NCBI GenBank assembly: GCA_019420265.1 | Contig: JAHZHM010000183.1 | Coordinates: 240 to 9,062 of the forward strand | From: Clostridiales bacterium | GTDB taxonomy: Bacteria > Bacillota > Clostridia > Christensenellales > Christensenellaceae | DNA: 8,823 bases | Direction: 5' to 3' | Shown here: positions 1 to 5,663 of the stretch, in pieces | Layout of the letters: each line of letters begins with the position of its first letter | Numbering within the stretch: position 1 is the stretch's first letter | Program-made: the position numbers and the translations under genes | Notes under the pieces: generated by a model | Databases searched by the model: none | Told to the model about the DNA's origin: nothing | What the model saw: the letters and a program-made list of their open reading frames with translations, nothing else

Positions 1-140
1 TGAAAAATTCCCTGCAAATGAAAAATGAGGAAATTCAACTTGCGCTTGGCGAGGCGAAAATCCCGGTAAATTCCAGAGCGGAGAACCTTTCGCCGGAAGA
101 ATTTGCAAAATTAGCAGAAATAATTTGCAAAAATAAGTAA
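1..140 (+). CDS. rsmA: 3' end of 16S rRNA (adenine1518/1519-N6)-dimethyltransferase, partial
   Basis: The only open frame at the left edge has codons starting at position 3 and a TAA at 138-140, leaving 45 C-terminal residues. They read as a Lys/Glu-rich helix, then ALGEAKIPVNSRAENLSPEEFAKLA and a short Lys-rich tail. The RAE-x-LS-x-EEFAxLA pattern, preceded by a turn of the type GIDPxxR, is the typical C-terminal end of RsmA/KsgA. That enzyme dimethylates two adjacent adenines in helix 45 of 16S rRNA during small-subunit maturation. The catalytic methyltransferase domain lies outside the window, so the call rests on this tail alone. No GC-rich hairpin with a U tract follows the stop, so how transcription ends is unclear. 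Confidence 0.72.
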   Translation, partial: KNSLQMKNEEIQLALGEAKIPVNSRAENLSPEEFAKLAEIICKNK

Positions 141-188
141 AAAAATTTTTTGAAAAAAAGAGGAAAAAAGGAAAATGCGGCGAATCCT

Positions 189-194
189 TATAAT
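189..194 (+). promoter_or_regulatory. Candidate -10 element of the pckA promoter
   Basis: A perfect TATAAT lies 62 nt upstream of the pckA start codon, in the AT-rich gap between rsmA and pckA. No good -35 hexamer sits 16-18 nt upstream (that stretch is purine-rich), so the promoter would be weak or activator-dependent. A second possible -10, CATAAT at 208-213 with an upstream TG (extended -10), is the alternative. Position fits; strength and use are inferred. Confidence 0.45.
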
Positions 195-196
195 TA

Positions 197-222
197 GCCA
201 AGTTTGGCATAATTTTGCCAAA
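197..222 (+). promoter_or_regulatory. Cluster of GCCAA/TTGGC half-sites, candidate pckA operator
   Basis: GCCAA (197-201), TTGGC (204-208) and GCCAA (217-221) form two overlapping inverted repeats that share the middle arm. The larger is a perfect 7-bp repeat, TTTGGCA (203-209) and TGCCAAA (216-222), around a 6-nt AT spacer. The outer two half-sites are direct repeats 20 bp apart, about two helical turns. The cluster covers the expected transcription start for the TATAAT at 189-194, so a bound protein could repress pckA. I do not recognise the regulator. Confidence 0.45.
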
Positions 223-256
223 TGAACTAGTTTCACTACAAATTTGGAGGTTTGAA

Positions 257-1915
257 ATGTCAACAAAACAATTCTATGATCTCTCCGAGATTAAAGCAGG
301 CTCCTATTTTAACAACTTTAAGACGATCATCGAAACGCCTTTCTACGGCAACAACGTCTACGAAGTAGAGACGCCCGCAGAAGCGTATAAGCTGGCTGCA
401 AACGCACCCGGCACGGTTGTAACAGATATGCCTATTTTTGGCGCAGATAAAGTTGGCCTGCCCAAGGATGCAACGGTTTTGGTTTTCAACGATGGCAGCG
501 TTCAGGGCCGCTGCGCAGCAGCCCGCCGCATCATCGGCGAGCCCGGCGTGGATGCAGATGCTCTGCAGAAGATCATTCGGGATGCCATTTTCGATACGAA
601 AGACAAAAATATGCTCAAAACTTCTGCATATGTTGGCCTTTCCCCCGAATTCATGGTTAAGGCACACCTGATGATCCCGGATACCTTTGCAAACTCTCTG
701 CTTTCCTGGATGCTCAACTTCCAGTATTGCAACGAAGCATACAACCAGATGTATGAGCAGTCCAAGGTCATCGAGGGCGAGCCGGATATCTATGTGTTTG
801 CAGACCCGGAGTGGTCTCACCCGGATTTCCCGCTGGGCCTCTCGCTCTTCGATCCGCAGCATAACGTCGCCTGCGTGCTGGGCATGCGCTACTTCGGCGA
901 GCTCAAGAAGGGCACGCTGACGCTGGCCTGGGGCATTGCAGGAAGACACGGCTGGTGCTCCTGCCACGGCGGCCAGAAGCGCTACAATCTGCCTGGCGGC
1001 AAGAAGTTCGTCTCGGCTGTGTTCGGCCTTTCCGGCTCGGGCAAATCCACCATCACCCACGCGAAGCACGACAATAAATATGATGTTACTGTTCTGCACG
1101 ACGATGCGTTCGTCATCGATACGGGCGACAAGACGGTCTCCGTCGCGCTGGAGCCGGCTTACTTCGATAAGACGCAGGATTACCCCGCTGGCTGCGAGGA
1201 CAACAAATTCCTGATGACCGTTCAGAACAACGGCATCACCATGGATAAAGACGGCAAGATCGTCATCGTTCCGGAGGATATCAGAAATGGCAACGGCCGC
1301 GCCGTCAAGAGCCGCCTCTGGAGCCCCAACCGCGTCGACCTCTTCGAGGAGCCGGTTAATGCGATCATCTGGCTGATGAAAGACCCAACGCTTCCGCCGG
1401 TTATCAAGATTGAGGATCCGGTTGTTGCTTCCGCGATGGGCGCAACGCTGGCCACCAAGAGAACGACGGCAGAGCGCCTGGCCCCGGGCGTTGACCCCAA
1501 CGCGCTGGTTGTCGAGCCGTATGCAAACCCGTTCCGCACCTATCCGCTGGAGATGGATTACCTCAACTTCAAGAAGCTGTTTGAGGAAAAGAACGTCGAT
1601 TGCTACATCTTCAACACGGGCTCTTTCATGGATAAGAAAGTAACCAAGGAGATGACGCTGGGCAGCCTGGAGCAGGTTGTGGAAGGAAAGGCTTCCTTCA
1701 AGCCCTTCGGCAAGATTGAAGGCTTCTCCTATCTGCCTGTGGAAGGCATGGAGCCGGATTTCTCGGATGCTGCTTATGCAGAGCAGGTTGCGGCCCGCAT
1801 GAACGACAGAGTGGAGTTCATCAAATCCAGAGACGAGGCCAAGGGCGGCTATGATAAGCTGCCGGCAGAGGTGCTGGAAGCGATGAGCAAAGTCGCTGAG
1901 CAGGCTAAGAACTAA
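257..1915 (+). CDS. pckA: Phosphoenolpyruvate carboxykinase (ATP), divergent clostridial type
   Basis: The 552-residue cytosolic enzyme should interconvert oxaloacetate + ATP and PEP + CO2 + ADP, serving gluconeogenesis or, in many anaerobes, CO2 fixation toward oxaloacetate. The ATG at 257 is chosen because GGAGG (246-250) lies 6 nt upstream; an in-frame ATG at 215 has no ribosome binding site and falls in the operator region. Family landmarks in order are GELKKG (about 214-219, equivalent to the metal/substrate lysine motif), a Cys-rich segment with His237, the kinase-1a P-loop GLSGSGKST (257-265), the acidic metal-binding motif LHDDAF (280-285), a LPPV segment, and an FNTGS motif like the canonical VNTGW. 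Length fits ATP-PEPCK (about 530-550). The P-loop has Ser where the family usually has Thr (GLSGTGKTT), and several active-site blocks are diverged, so nucleotide preference is inferred. A terminator follows directly, implying a single-gene transcript. Confidence 0.9.
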   Translation: MSTKQFYDLSEIKAGSYFNNFKTIIETPFYGNNVYEVETPAEAYKLAANAPGTVVTDMPIFGADKVGLPKDATVLVFNDGSVQGRCAAARRIIGEPGVDADALQKIIRDAIFDTKDKNMLKTSAYVGLSPEFMVKAHLMIPDTFANSLLSWMLNFQYCNEAYNQMYEQSKVIEGEPDIYVFADPEWSHPDFPLGLSLFDPQHNVACVLGMRYFGELKKGTLTLAWGIAGRHGWCSCHGGQKRYNLPGGKKFVSAVFGLSGSGKSTITHAKHDNKYDVTVLHDDAFVIDTGDKTVSVALEPAYFDKTQDYPAGCEDNKFLMTVQNNGITMDKDGKIVIVPEDIRNGNGRAVKSRLWSPNRVDLFEEPVNAIIWLMKDPTLPPVIKIEDPVVASAMGATLATKRTTAERLAPGVDPNALVVEPYANPFRTYPLEMDYLNFKKLFEEKNVDCYIFNTGSFMDKKVTKEMTLGSLEQVVEGKASFKPFGKIEGFSYLPVEGMEPDFSDAAYAEQVAARMNDRVEFIKSRDEAKGGYDKLPAEVLEAMSKVAEQAKN

Positions 1916-1923
1916 TGAGATAG

Positions 1924-1955
1924 AAAAAAGGATGCGAGTATTCGCATCCTTTTTT
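1924..1955 (+). terminator. Intrinsic terminator of pckA
   Basis: GGATGCGA (1930-1937) pairs perfectly with TCGCATCC (1942-1949) around a GTAT loop. Six A (1924-1929) precede and six T (1950-1955) follow. It starts 8 nt after the pckA stop. The A/T flanks make it able to work in both directions, so it could back up nagA termination from the other strand. Confidence 0.93.
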
Positions 1956-1977
1956 CTTTGCCGTTTGAAAAATACGG

Positions 1978-2008
1978 AAAAGAGCAGGAGCGCGGCCCCT
2001 GCTCTTTT
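1978..2008 (-). terminator. Intrinsic terminator of nagA
   Basis: AAAAGAGCAGG (1978-1988) is the exact reverse complement of CCTGCTCTTTT (1998-2008), with a 9-nt GC-rich loop. Read on the minus strand it begins 10 nt after the nagA stop and ends in a TTTT tract. It is also symmetric enough to act on the plus strand, giving this convergent junction two hairpins in tandem. Confidence 0.85.
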
Positions 2009-2018
2009 GATGTTTCGC

Positions 2019-3152
2019 TTAAGCCCGGCTATATTCCAGCTTGCCGCGGATATACGTCTGGCTGAGATCTAAATCGTCGGTGAGCAGCAAGAAGTCTGCT
2101 GCCGCGCCCACGGCGATTCGGCCAATTTTCTGGTTGCCGATGGCGTTGGCGGGGTTATAGGTGCCCAGCCGAAGCGCTTTGCAGAGCGGAATTTTCATGA
2201 TATTCACCAGGTTGCGCACGCCTTGCAGCACGCAGATGGTGGAGCCTGCCAGCCGCCCATCTTCCAGGCGTGCCACAGAATCTTTGACGATGACTTTGCT
2301 GCCCGCCAGGCTGAAAATGCCGTCGCCCATCTGGGAGGGCTCCAGCGCATCCGAGCAGATGAAGGTTTTCTCAAAGCCCTTGGCTTTCATGATCAGCCGC
2401 GCGGCATAGACGTTGATGTGCTGCAAATCCGGAATAAATTCGCAGATGATGCGATCGTCCGTCAGAACGACGCCGATGCTGTTTTCCTGGCGATGGTGCA
2501 CGGGGTAGAAACCGTTGAAGGTGTGCGTCGCGATGCTGACGCCCTTGCTGATGGCCTCCTCCATCTCCGCTGCCATGGAATCCGTGTGCGCCGCTGAAAC
2601 GACGATGCCCTTTTTTGCCAGATAGGAAACCAGCTCCATGCCGCCGGGTTTTTCCGGGGCGATGGAAACTCTGGCGATGACATCCTCGTGCTCACCCACC
2701 ATTTTCTGATAGTTTTCCATGGTCGGATCCTGCAAAAGCGGAATGGCATGCGCGCCTCGGTTATCCAGCGCAAAGAAGGGGCCCTCGATATGCGCGCCCA
2801 GAATGCGGGTTCCGCTCTGCTGCTGCATTTCCTGCTTCACTTCCGAAAGGAAGGAATGGATATGATCGAATGTATCCGTGGCGTTGGTGGGGCAGAAGGA
2901 AGTCGTCCCGACGGAGGGCAGATGCTGCCGCAAATGCGCCGTGCCGCCCGGCTCCAGCACATCTCTGCCAAAGCTGCCGTGAATATGCAGATCCACGAAA
3001 CCGGGGCAGAGGATCTGGCCCTTTGCATCCAGCGCATCGGGATCGCCGCAGGAGTCATACATTTCCGCGATGACGCCGTTCTCATAGCGCAAAGCGGTAA
3101 CGGGAATAAAATCCTCGCCATTAAAGATTCGAGCATTTTTGATCTTGGGCAT
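2019..3152 (-). CDS. nagA: N-acetylglucosamine-6-phosphate deacetylase
   Basis: The 377-residue cytosolic amidohydrolase removes acetate from GlcNAc-6-phosphate to give glucosamine-6-phosphate, in uptake of amino sugars and recycling of peptidoglycan. The start is fixed by AGGAGG (3158-3163 on the minus strand), 5 nt before the ATG. Motifs follow the NagA order: PGFVDLHIHG with His56/His58 at the barrel metal site, HIEGPFF with Glu123 (metal ligand), SAAHTD with His189, ATHTFNGF with His210, a His245 that may match the substrate-binding His, SDAL with the catalytic Asp268, LAGST (301-305), NPA (333-335) and the C-terminal GRIAVGAAADF. All expected ligands are present and the length is normal. 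There is no adjacent nagB or PTS gene and the gene has its own promoter and terminator, so the rest of the pathway must be elsewhere. Confidence 0.95.
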   Translation of the reverse strand: MPKIKNARIFNGEDFIPVTALRYENGVIAEMYDSCGDPDALDAKGQILCPGFVDLHIHGSFGRDVLEPGGTAHLRQHLPSVGTTSFCPTNATDTFDHIHSFLSEVKQEMQQQSGTRILGAHIEGPFFALDNRGAHAIPLLQDPTMENYQKMVGEHEDVIARVSIAPEKPGGMELVSYLAKKGIVVSAAHTDSMAAEMEEAISKGVSIATHTFNGFYPVHHRQENSIGVVLTDDRIICEFIPDLQHINVYAARLIMKAKGFEKTFICSDALEPSQMGDGIFSLAGSKVIVKDSVARLEDGRLAGSTICVLQGVRNLVNIMKIPLCKALRLGTYNPANAIGNQKIGRIAVGAAADFLLLTDDLDLSQTYIRGKLEYSRA

Positions 3153-3174
3153 GAAAACCTCCTATGAAGTTTGA

Positions 3175-3190
3175 AATGGATACTTCCATT
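3175..3190. promoter_or_regulatory. Candidate operator at the nagA transcription start
   Basis: AATGGA (3175-3180) and TCCATT (3185-3190) form a perfect 6-bp inverted repeat with a 4-nt spacer, read as AATGG-N6-CCATT. It overlaps the nagA -10 (3188-3193) and covers the expected start site. Its TGG-N6-CCA frame resembles the GntR/HutC-type NagR/DasR operators that control amino-sugar genes, but the central six bases differ from the consensus I recall. The assignment to NagR is inference. Confidence 0.4.
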
Positions 3191-3193
3191 ATA
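3188..3193 (-). promoter_or_regulatory. -10 element of the nagA promoter
   Basis: On the minus strand this reads a perfect TATAAT, 36 nt upstream of the nagA start codon. The -35 position holds only a weak match (CTTCCG near 3211-3216), in a region with two CCGTTTTCC direct repeats (minus-strand reading of 3205-3213 and 3218-3226). Confidence 0.6.
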
Positions 3194-3275
3194 CTATTTT
3201 TCCCGGAAAACGGAAGAGGAAAACGGCTTTTTTGAGGGAGAATGCCAAAGGCCTGGTGATTTTTTTGATGAGTTT

Positions 3276-3284
3276 TGCTATACT
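3276..3284 (+). promoter_or_regulatory. Extended -10 promoter of the lipoprotein-SDR unit
   Basis: TGC-TATACT is an extended -10 element (TGn followed by TATACT at 3279-3284), which would place the start near 3291 and leave a leader of about 20 nt before the ATG at 3311. The upstream T-rich stretch has no clear -35, which extended -10 promoters tolerate. Inference from position and match only. Confidence 0.5.
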
Positions 3285-3310
3285 GGGAAGGAGAAAGCGA
3301 GGAATTTGCG

Positions 3311-3778
3311 ATGAAGAAGTTTGGAAAGATTTTGGCGGGAATTTGCAGCGTTCTTTGTCTGGCGGCGGCTTTGGGCTGCACGGCAGAAAAAAAGCCCATC
3401 ACAGCCCAGGAGTTTTCCCAGCGCATGGAGCAGGAGGGCTACACCATACTGGATGTTACAGATCAATTTGAAGGCCAGGTCCTGAGCGCGACTTTGGCGG
3501 TAGAACAGGGCGGGGCATACCAGATCGAATTTTTTGAAGTGGAGACAGAGCAGCAGGCCAAAACGGCATTTGCGCAGAACAAGGCGACCTTTGAATCCGA
3601 ACAGGGGGCAACCGCTTCCAGATACGAAAACAATGGCCGCAATTTCAGCGTCTATGTGCAGACTTCAAATGGAAAATATAGCTATGTTTGCCGGGTGGGG
3701 CAGACTTTCATCTATGCGAGCGTGCCCGAGCAAAATAAGGATGCAGTCAAAAGCGCGATCAAGGGCCTGGGATATTAG
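3311..3778 (+). CDS. Small secreted lipoprotein of unknown function
   Basis: The 155-residue product starts MKKFGKILAGICSVLCLAA, a lysine-rich N-region and hydrophobic core, followed by ALGC with Cys23 as the likely lipidated residue. Position -3 is Ala rather than the usual Leu, so lipoprotein cleavage is probable rather than certain. The mature part is a small soluble domain beginning with an ITAQEFSQRMEQEGY segment and ending in AVKSAIKGLGY, rich in Glu and Gln and with no catalytic motif I can name. It resembles unnamed Clostridia lipoproteins that I recall having the same start (TAxEFxxxMExxGY) and end (VKxxxKxLGY). The ATG at 3311 is chosen because it begins the signal peptide and has GAGG 8 nt upstream; the in-frame ATG at 3275 overlaps the promoter. 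An SDR gene follows 21 nt later, probably co-transcribed. Confidence 0.8.
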   Translation: MKKFGKILAGICSVLCLAAALGCTAEKKPITAQEFSQRMEQEGYTILDVTDQFEGQVLSATLAVEQGGAYQIEFFEVETEQQAKTAFAQNKATFESEQGATASRYENNGRNFSVYVQTSNGKYSYVCRVGQTFIYASVPEQNKDAVKSAIKGLGY

Positions 3779-3799
3779 CGAGAGGGGCGGCGTGGCGCG

Positions 3800-4591
3800 A
3801 TGAAGCAGGTGGTCTTAATCACGGGCGGCAGCTCGGGCATTGGAAATAGCGTGGCGCGCATCCTCGCAGCAGAAGGGTGCCGGGTCTATGAGATGAGCCG
3901 AGGGGAGAGCGAGCCTTCCGGCTGGGTTCATATCAGGGGAGATGTCGCTTCCGAGCAGGATGCAAAAAGAGCGGCGGAGTATGTGCTGAGCAGAGAAGGG
4001 CGCATTGATGTTCTCATCAATAATGCTGGCTTTGGCATTTCCGGCGCGGCGGAGTTTACGGATATGGCGGATGCGGCGCGGCAGATGGACATCAACTTCT
4101 TTGGCATGGCGCGCATGTGCCAGGCGGTTTTGCCGCATATGCGAAGGGCCGGGCGGGGCAGGATTCTCAATGTAAGCTCGGTGGCGGCGGCAGTTCCCAT
4201 CCCGTTTCAGGCGTTTTATTCGGCTTCCAAAGCGGCAGTTAACGCGTATAGCCTGGCGCTGGCGAATGAAGTTCGGCCATATGGGGTTTCGGTCTGTGCG
4301 GTGATGCCGGGGGATATCAAAACCGGGTTTACCAGCGCACGCAAAAAGCAAAACGCCGGCGATGAGGCGTATGGCGGGCGGATTGCCCGCTCTGTCGCCA
4401 AGATGGAACGGGATGAGCAGAGCGGCATGGAGCCCGCGGCCGCAGGGCGCGCCATTGCAAGGATTGCGCGCAAGCGAAACAGAAAGCCGCTCTATGCCAT
4501 TCGGCTGGATTATCAGGCGATTACGCTGCTGGCGCGGCTCTTGCCGGCCAGGCTGCTGAACTGGCTGGTTTTTCGGCTTTACGCGAGATAG
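3800..4591 (+). CDS. Classical short-chain dehydrogenase/reductase (SDR), substrate unknown
   Basis: The 263-residue NAD(P)-dependent oxidoreductase has the full classical SDR set: cofactor glycine motif TGGSSGIG (8-15), GDVA with Asp48 near the adenine site, NNAG (74-77), catalytic Ser127 in NVSS, YSASK with Tyr140 and Lys144, and PG at 170-171. Arg34, just after the second strand (EMSR), favours NADP(H), as is known for many SDRs. The C-terminal segment from about 235 (ITLLARLLPARLLNWLVF) is hydrophobic and basic, seen in SDRs thought to associate with membranes, which suggests a lipid-like substrate; this is inference. The start has a purine-rich GAGAGGGGCGG about 10 nt upstream. It follows the lipoprotein gene by 21 nt and ends at a strong terminator. 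Nothing nearby reveals the substrate. Confidence 0.9.
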   Translation: MKQVVLITGGSSGIGNSVARILAAEGCRVYEMSRGESEPSGWVHIRGDVASEQDAKRAAEYVLSREGRIDVLINNAGFGISGAAEFTDMADAARQMDINFFGMARMCQAVLPHMRRAGRGRILNVSSVAAAVPIPFQAFYSASKAAVNAYSLALANEVRPYGVSVCAVMPGDIKTGFTSARKKQNAGDEAYGGRIARSVAKMERDEQSGMEPAAAGRAIARIARKRNRKPLYAIRLDYQAITLLARLLPARLLNWLVFRLYAR

Positions 4592-4599
4592 CGCTGCAA

Positions 4600-4634
4600 A
4601 AAAAGCAGAGTGCAAAATTTGCACTCTGCTTTTT
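4600..4634. terminator. Bidirectional intrinsic terminator between the SDR and ttcA-like genes
   Basis: GCAGAGTGCAAA (4605-4616) and TTTGCACTCTGC (4618-4629) are perfect reverse complements around one central base, flanked by AAAAA (4600-4604) and TTTTT (4630-4634). The realistic hairpin is a 9-bp GC-containing stem with a 7-nt A/T loop. It lies 8 nt after the SDR stop (+) and 11 nt after the ttcA-like stop (-), so one palindrome probably ends both transcripts. Confidence 0.92.
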
Positions 4635-4645
4635 CGTAGGAAAGA

Positions 4646-5374
4646 TTAGCGGCCGGAGGGGAGCTTATCCCAGAGATGATAGTTGCCCGTGTTGCGAATC
4701 GCGGCCAGCATGCTCTCCTTTGCCTTGGGGTTATAGGTCAGCAAATGATTGAGCAGCTCCCGGGCGTCTTTGCGCTTGGTGATGCCATCCACCGGGCAGG
4801 GGTTTTTGACCACCGGCAGATTTAGCGCATGCACCTGGGAGATGATCTCCTTCTCGGGCAGATAGATAAATGGGCGGATGAGCGTAATATCCGCGCGGCT
4901 CATGTACGTTACGGGGGAAAACACGCCCAGCTTGCCCTCGTAGATCATGCTCATGAGCAGCGTTTCCAGCAGGTCTTCCTGGTTATGGGCAAAAGCGGCT
5001 TTGTTGCAGCCCAAGCGGGCGGCGGCCTCATAAAAGGCGCCTTTGCGCATTTTCGCGCAGAGCGAGCATGGGTTTGGCTCTTTGCGGATGTCGAAAACCA
5101 CCTGGGCGATATCCGTCTTTTCCACGTGATAGGAAACGCCAAGGCTTTGCAGGAAATCCCGGATAGGGGCGGTATCAAAGCCCTCGAAGCCGAGATCCAC
5201 CGTCACGCCCAAAAGCTCGTAATCGAGTTTCATATAGCGGCGGTAGAGCGTCAGCGCATAGAGCAGGAGGATGGAATCCTTGCCGCCCGAGACGCCCACA
5301 GCAATTCTATCGCCATTTTTTATCATGTCAAATTCTTCACAAGCCCGGCGCAAACACCCCAGCACTTTTTTCAT
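4646..5374 (-). CDS. ttcA: TtcA-family PP-loop ATPase, tRNA 2-thiocytidine biosynthesis
   Basis: The 242-residue cytosolic protein belongs to the PP-loop ATP pyrophosphatases that adenylate a tRNA base before sulfur insertion; TtcA makes 2-thiocytidine at position 32. The PP-loop VSGGKDS is at 28-34. CSLC (Cys103, Cys106) and NPCP (Cys193) match the three cysteines that hold the [4Fe-4S] cluster in TtcA. HNQEDLLETLLMSM (130-143) matches the TtcA H-x-x-D-x-LET block, and IRPFIYLPEKEI (166-177) matches its IRP-x-x-Y-x-x-E-x-x-I block. TilS (tRNA-Ile lysidine synthetase) is the main alternative, but it lacks this cysteine pattern. It is shorter than the E. coli protein (about 310). The ATG at 5374 has a GGGGGGA run 7-8 nt upstream; the frame stays open to 5476, but the extra 34 residues lack a ribosome binding site and overlap the promoter. 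Confidence 0.85.
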   Translation of the reverse strand: MKKVLGCLRRACEEFDMIKNGDRIAVGVSGGKDSILLLYALTLYRRYMKLDYELLGVTVDLGFEGFDTAPIRDFLQSLGVSYHVEKTDIAQVVFDIRKEPNPCSLCAKMRKGAFYEAAARLGCNKAAFAHNQEDLLETLLMSMIYEGKLGVFSPVTYMSRADITLIRPFIYLPEKEIISQVHALNLPVVKNPCPVDGITKRKDARELLNHLLTYNPKAKESMLAAIRNTGNYHLWDKLPSGR

Positions 5375-5447
5375 ATGCAATTCCCCCCGATGATGGAAGT
5401 TTCTGGCAAAACCGCGGCCGACTGCCGCCATGTTTTTGCTGAATTTT

Positions 5448-5476
5448 AGTATAATATGTCTGTTTGCTCTTTGCAA
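5448..5476 (-). promoter_or_regulatory. Promoter of the ttcA-like gene
   Basis: On the minus strand, TTGCAA (5471-5476) is followed by exactly 17 nt and then TATACT (5453-5448), a good vegetative sigma-factor promoter. It would start near 5441 and give a leader of about 66 nt. Its -35 hexamer is palindromic and is also placed to serve the divergent metK promoter. Confidence 0.7.
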
Positions 5477-5498
5477 GAAGGCCGCTGTGTGATATAAT
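5471..5498 (+). promoter_or_regulatory. Promoter of the metK-recD2 transcript
   Basis: TTGCAA (5471-5476), a 16-nt spacer and a perfect TATAAT (5493-5498) preceded by TGA (extended -10). The expected start near 5505 falls one base before riboswitch helix P1 (5506), which fits well. Confidence 0.78.
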
Positions 5499-5505
5499 CA
5501 AATCA

Positions 5506-5645
5506 CTCATCAAGAGTGGTGGAGGGACAGGCCCTGTGAAGCCCGGCAACCGGAGGAGATTCGGTGCCAAATCCTGCGGCGCAAGCTGAGAGATGAGGCA
5601 AGAAGCAGCTTGTGCCTCGCCGCGAATGCGCGGCGGGGTTTTCTT
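5506..5645 (+). ncRNA. SAM-I (S-box) riboswitch with transcription terminator
   Basis: The aptamer runs from 5506 to 5597. P1 pairs CTCATC (5506-5511) with GATGAG (5592-5597). The conserved S-box core GGAGGGACAGGCCC (5521-5534) and GAAGCCCGGCAACC (5538-5551) carries the kink-turn and pseudoknot elements. GGTGCCAAATCC (5563-5574) is the P3/P4 junction. The switch is also visible: GAGGCA (5595-5600) can pair with TGCCTC (5613-5618) as an antiterminator, competing both with the 3' strand of P1 and with the left arm of the terminator. By the known S-box mechanism, bound SAM stabilises P1, the terminator forms and metK is turned off; low SAM lets the antiterminator form. This is direct product feedback on SAM synthetase. 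Confidence 0.97.
5614..5645 (+). terminator. SAM-regulated terminator of the riboswitch
   Basis: CCTCGCCGCG (5615-5624) pairs with CGCGGCGGGG (5629-5638), a 10-bp stem with one T-G pair and an AATG loop, followed by TTTTCTT. Its left arm overlaps the antiterminator strand 5613-5618, so the two structures exclude each other. Confidence 0.93.
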
Positions 5646-5663
5646 CTATATCGGGAGGTTTTT

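Noticed and set aside
141..160. A-run/T-run after the rsmA stop as a terminator
   Set aside because: It is only an A-T palindrome with no GC stem, too weak to call as an intrinsic terminator.
205..220. Possible sigma-54 promoter (TGGCAT...TGCC) before pckA
   Set aside because: The GG and GC dinucleotides are separated by 9 nt instead of the required 10, and the -12 side lacks the TTGC context. The match is a by-product of the inverted repeat.
260..1099. 279-codon open frame on the minus strand
   Set aside because: Antisense shadow of pckA with low-complexity, Cys/His/Arg-rich translation and no start signals.
2688..3167. 159-codon plus-strand open frame
   Set aside because: Overlaps the N-terminal half of nagA on the opposite strand, with no domain and no ribosome binding site.
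3815..4624. 269-codon open frame on the minus strand
   Set aside because: Antisense to the SDR and running into the terminator; the SDR motifs on the plus strand are complete.
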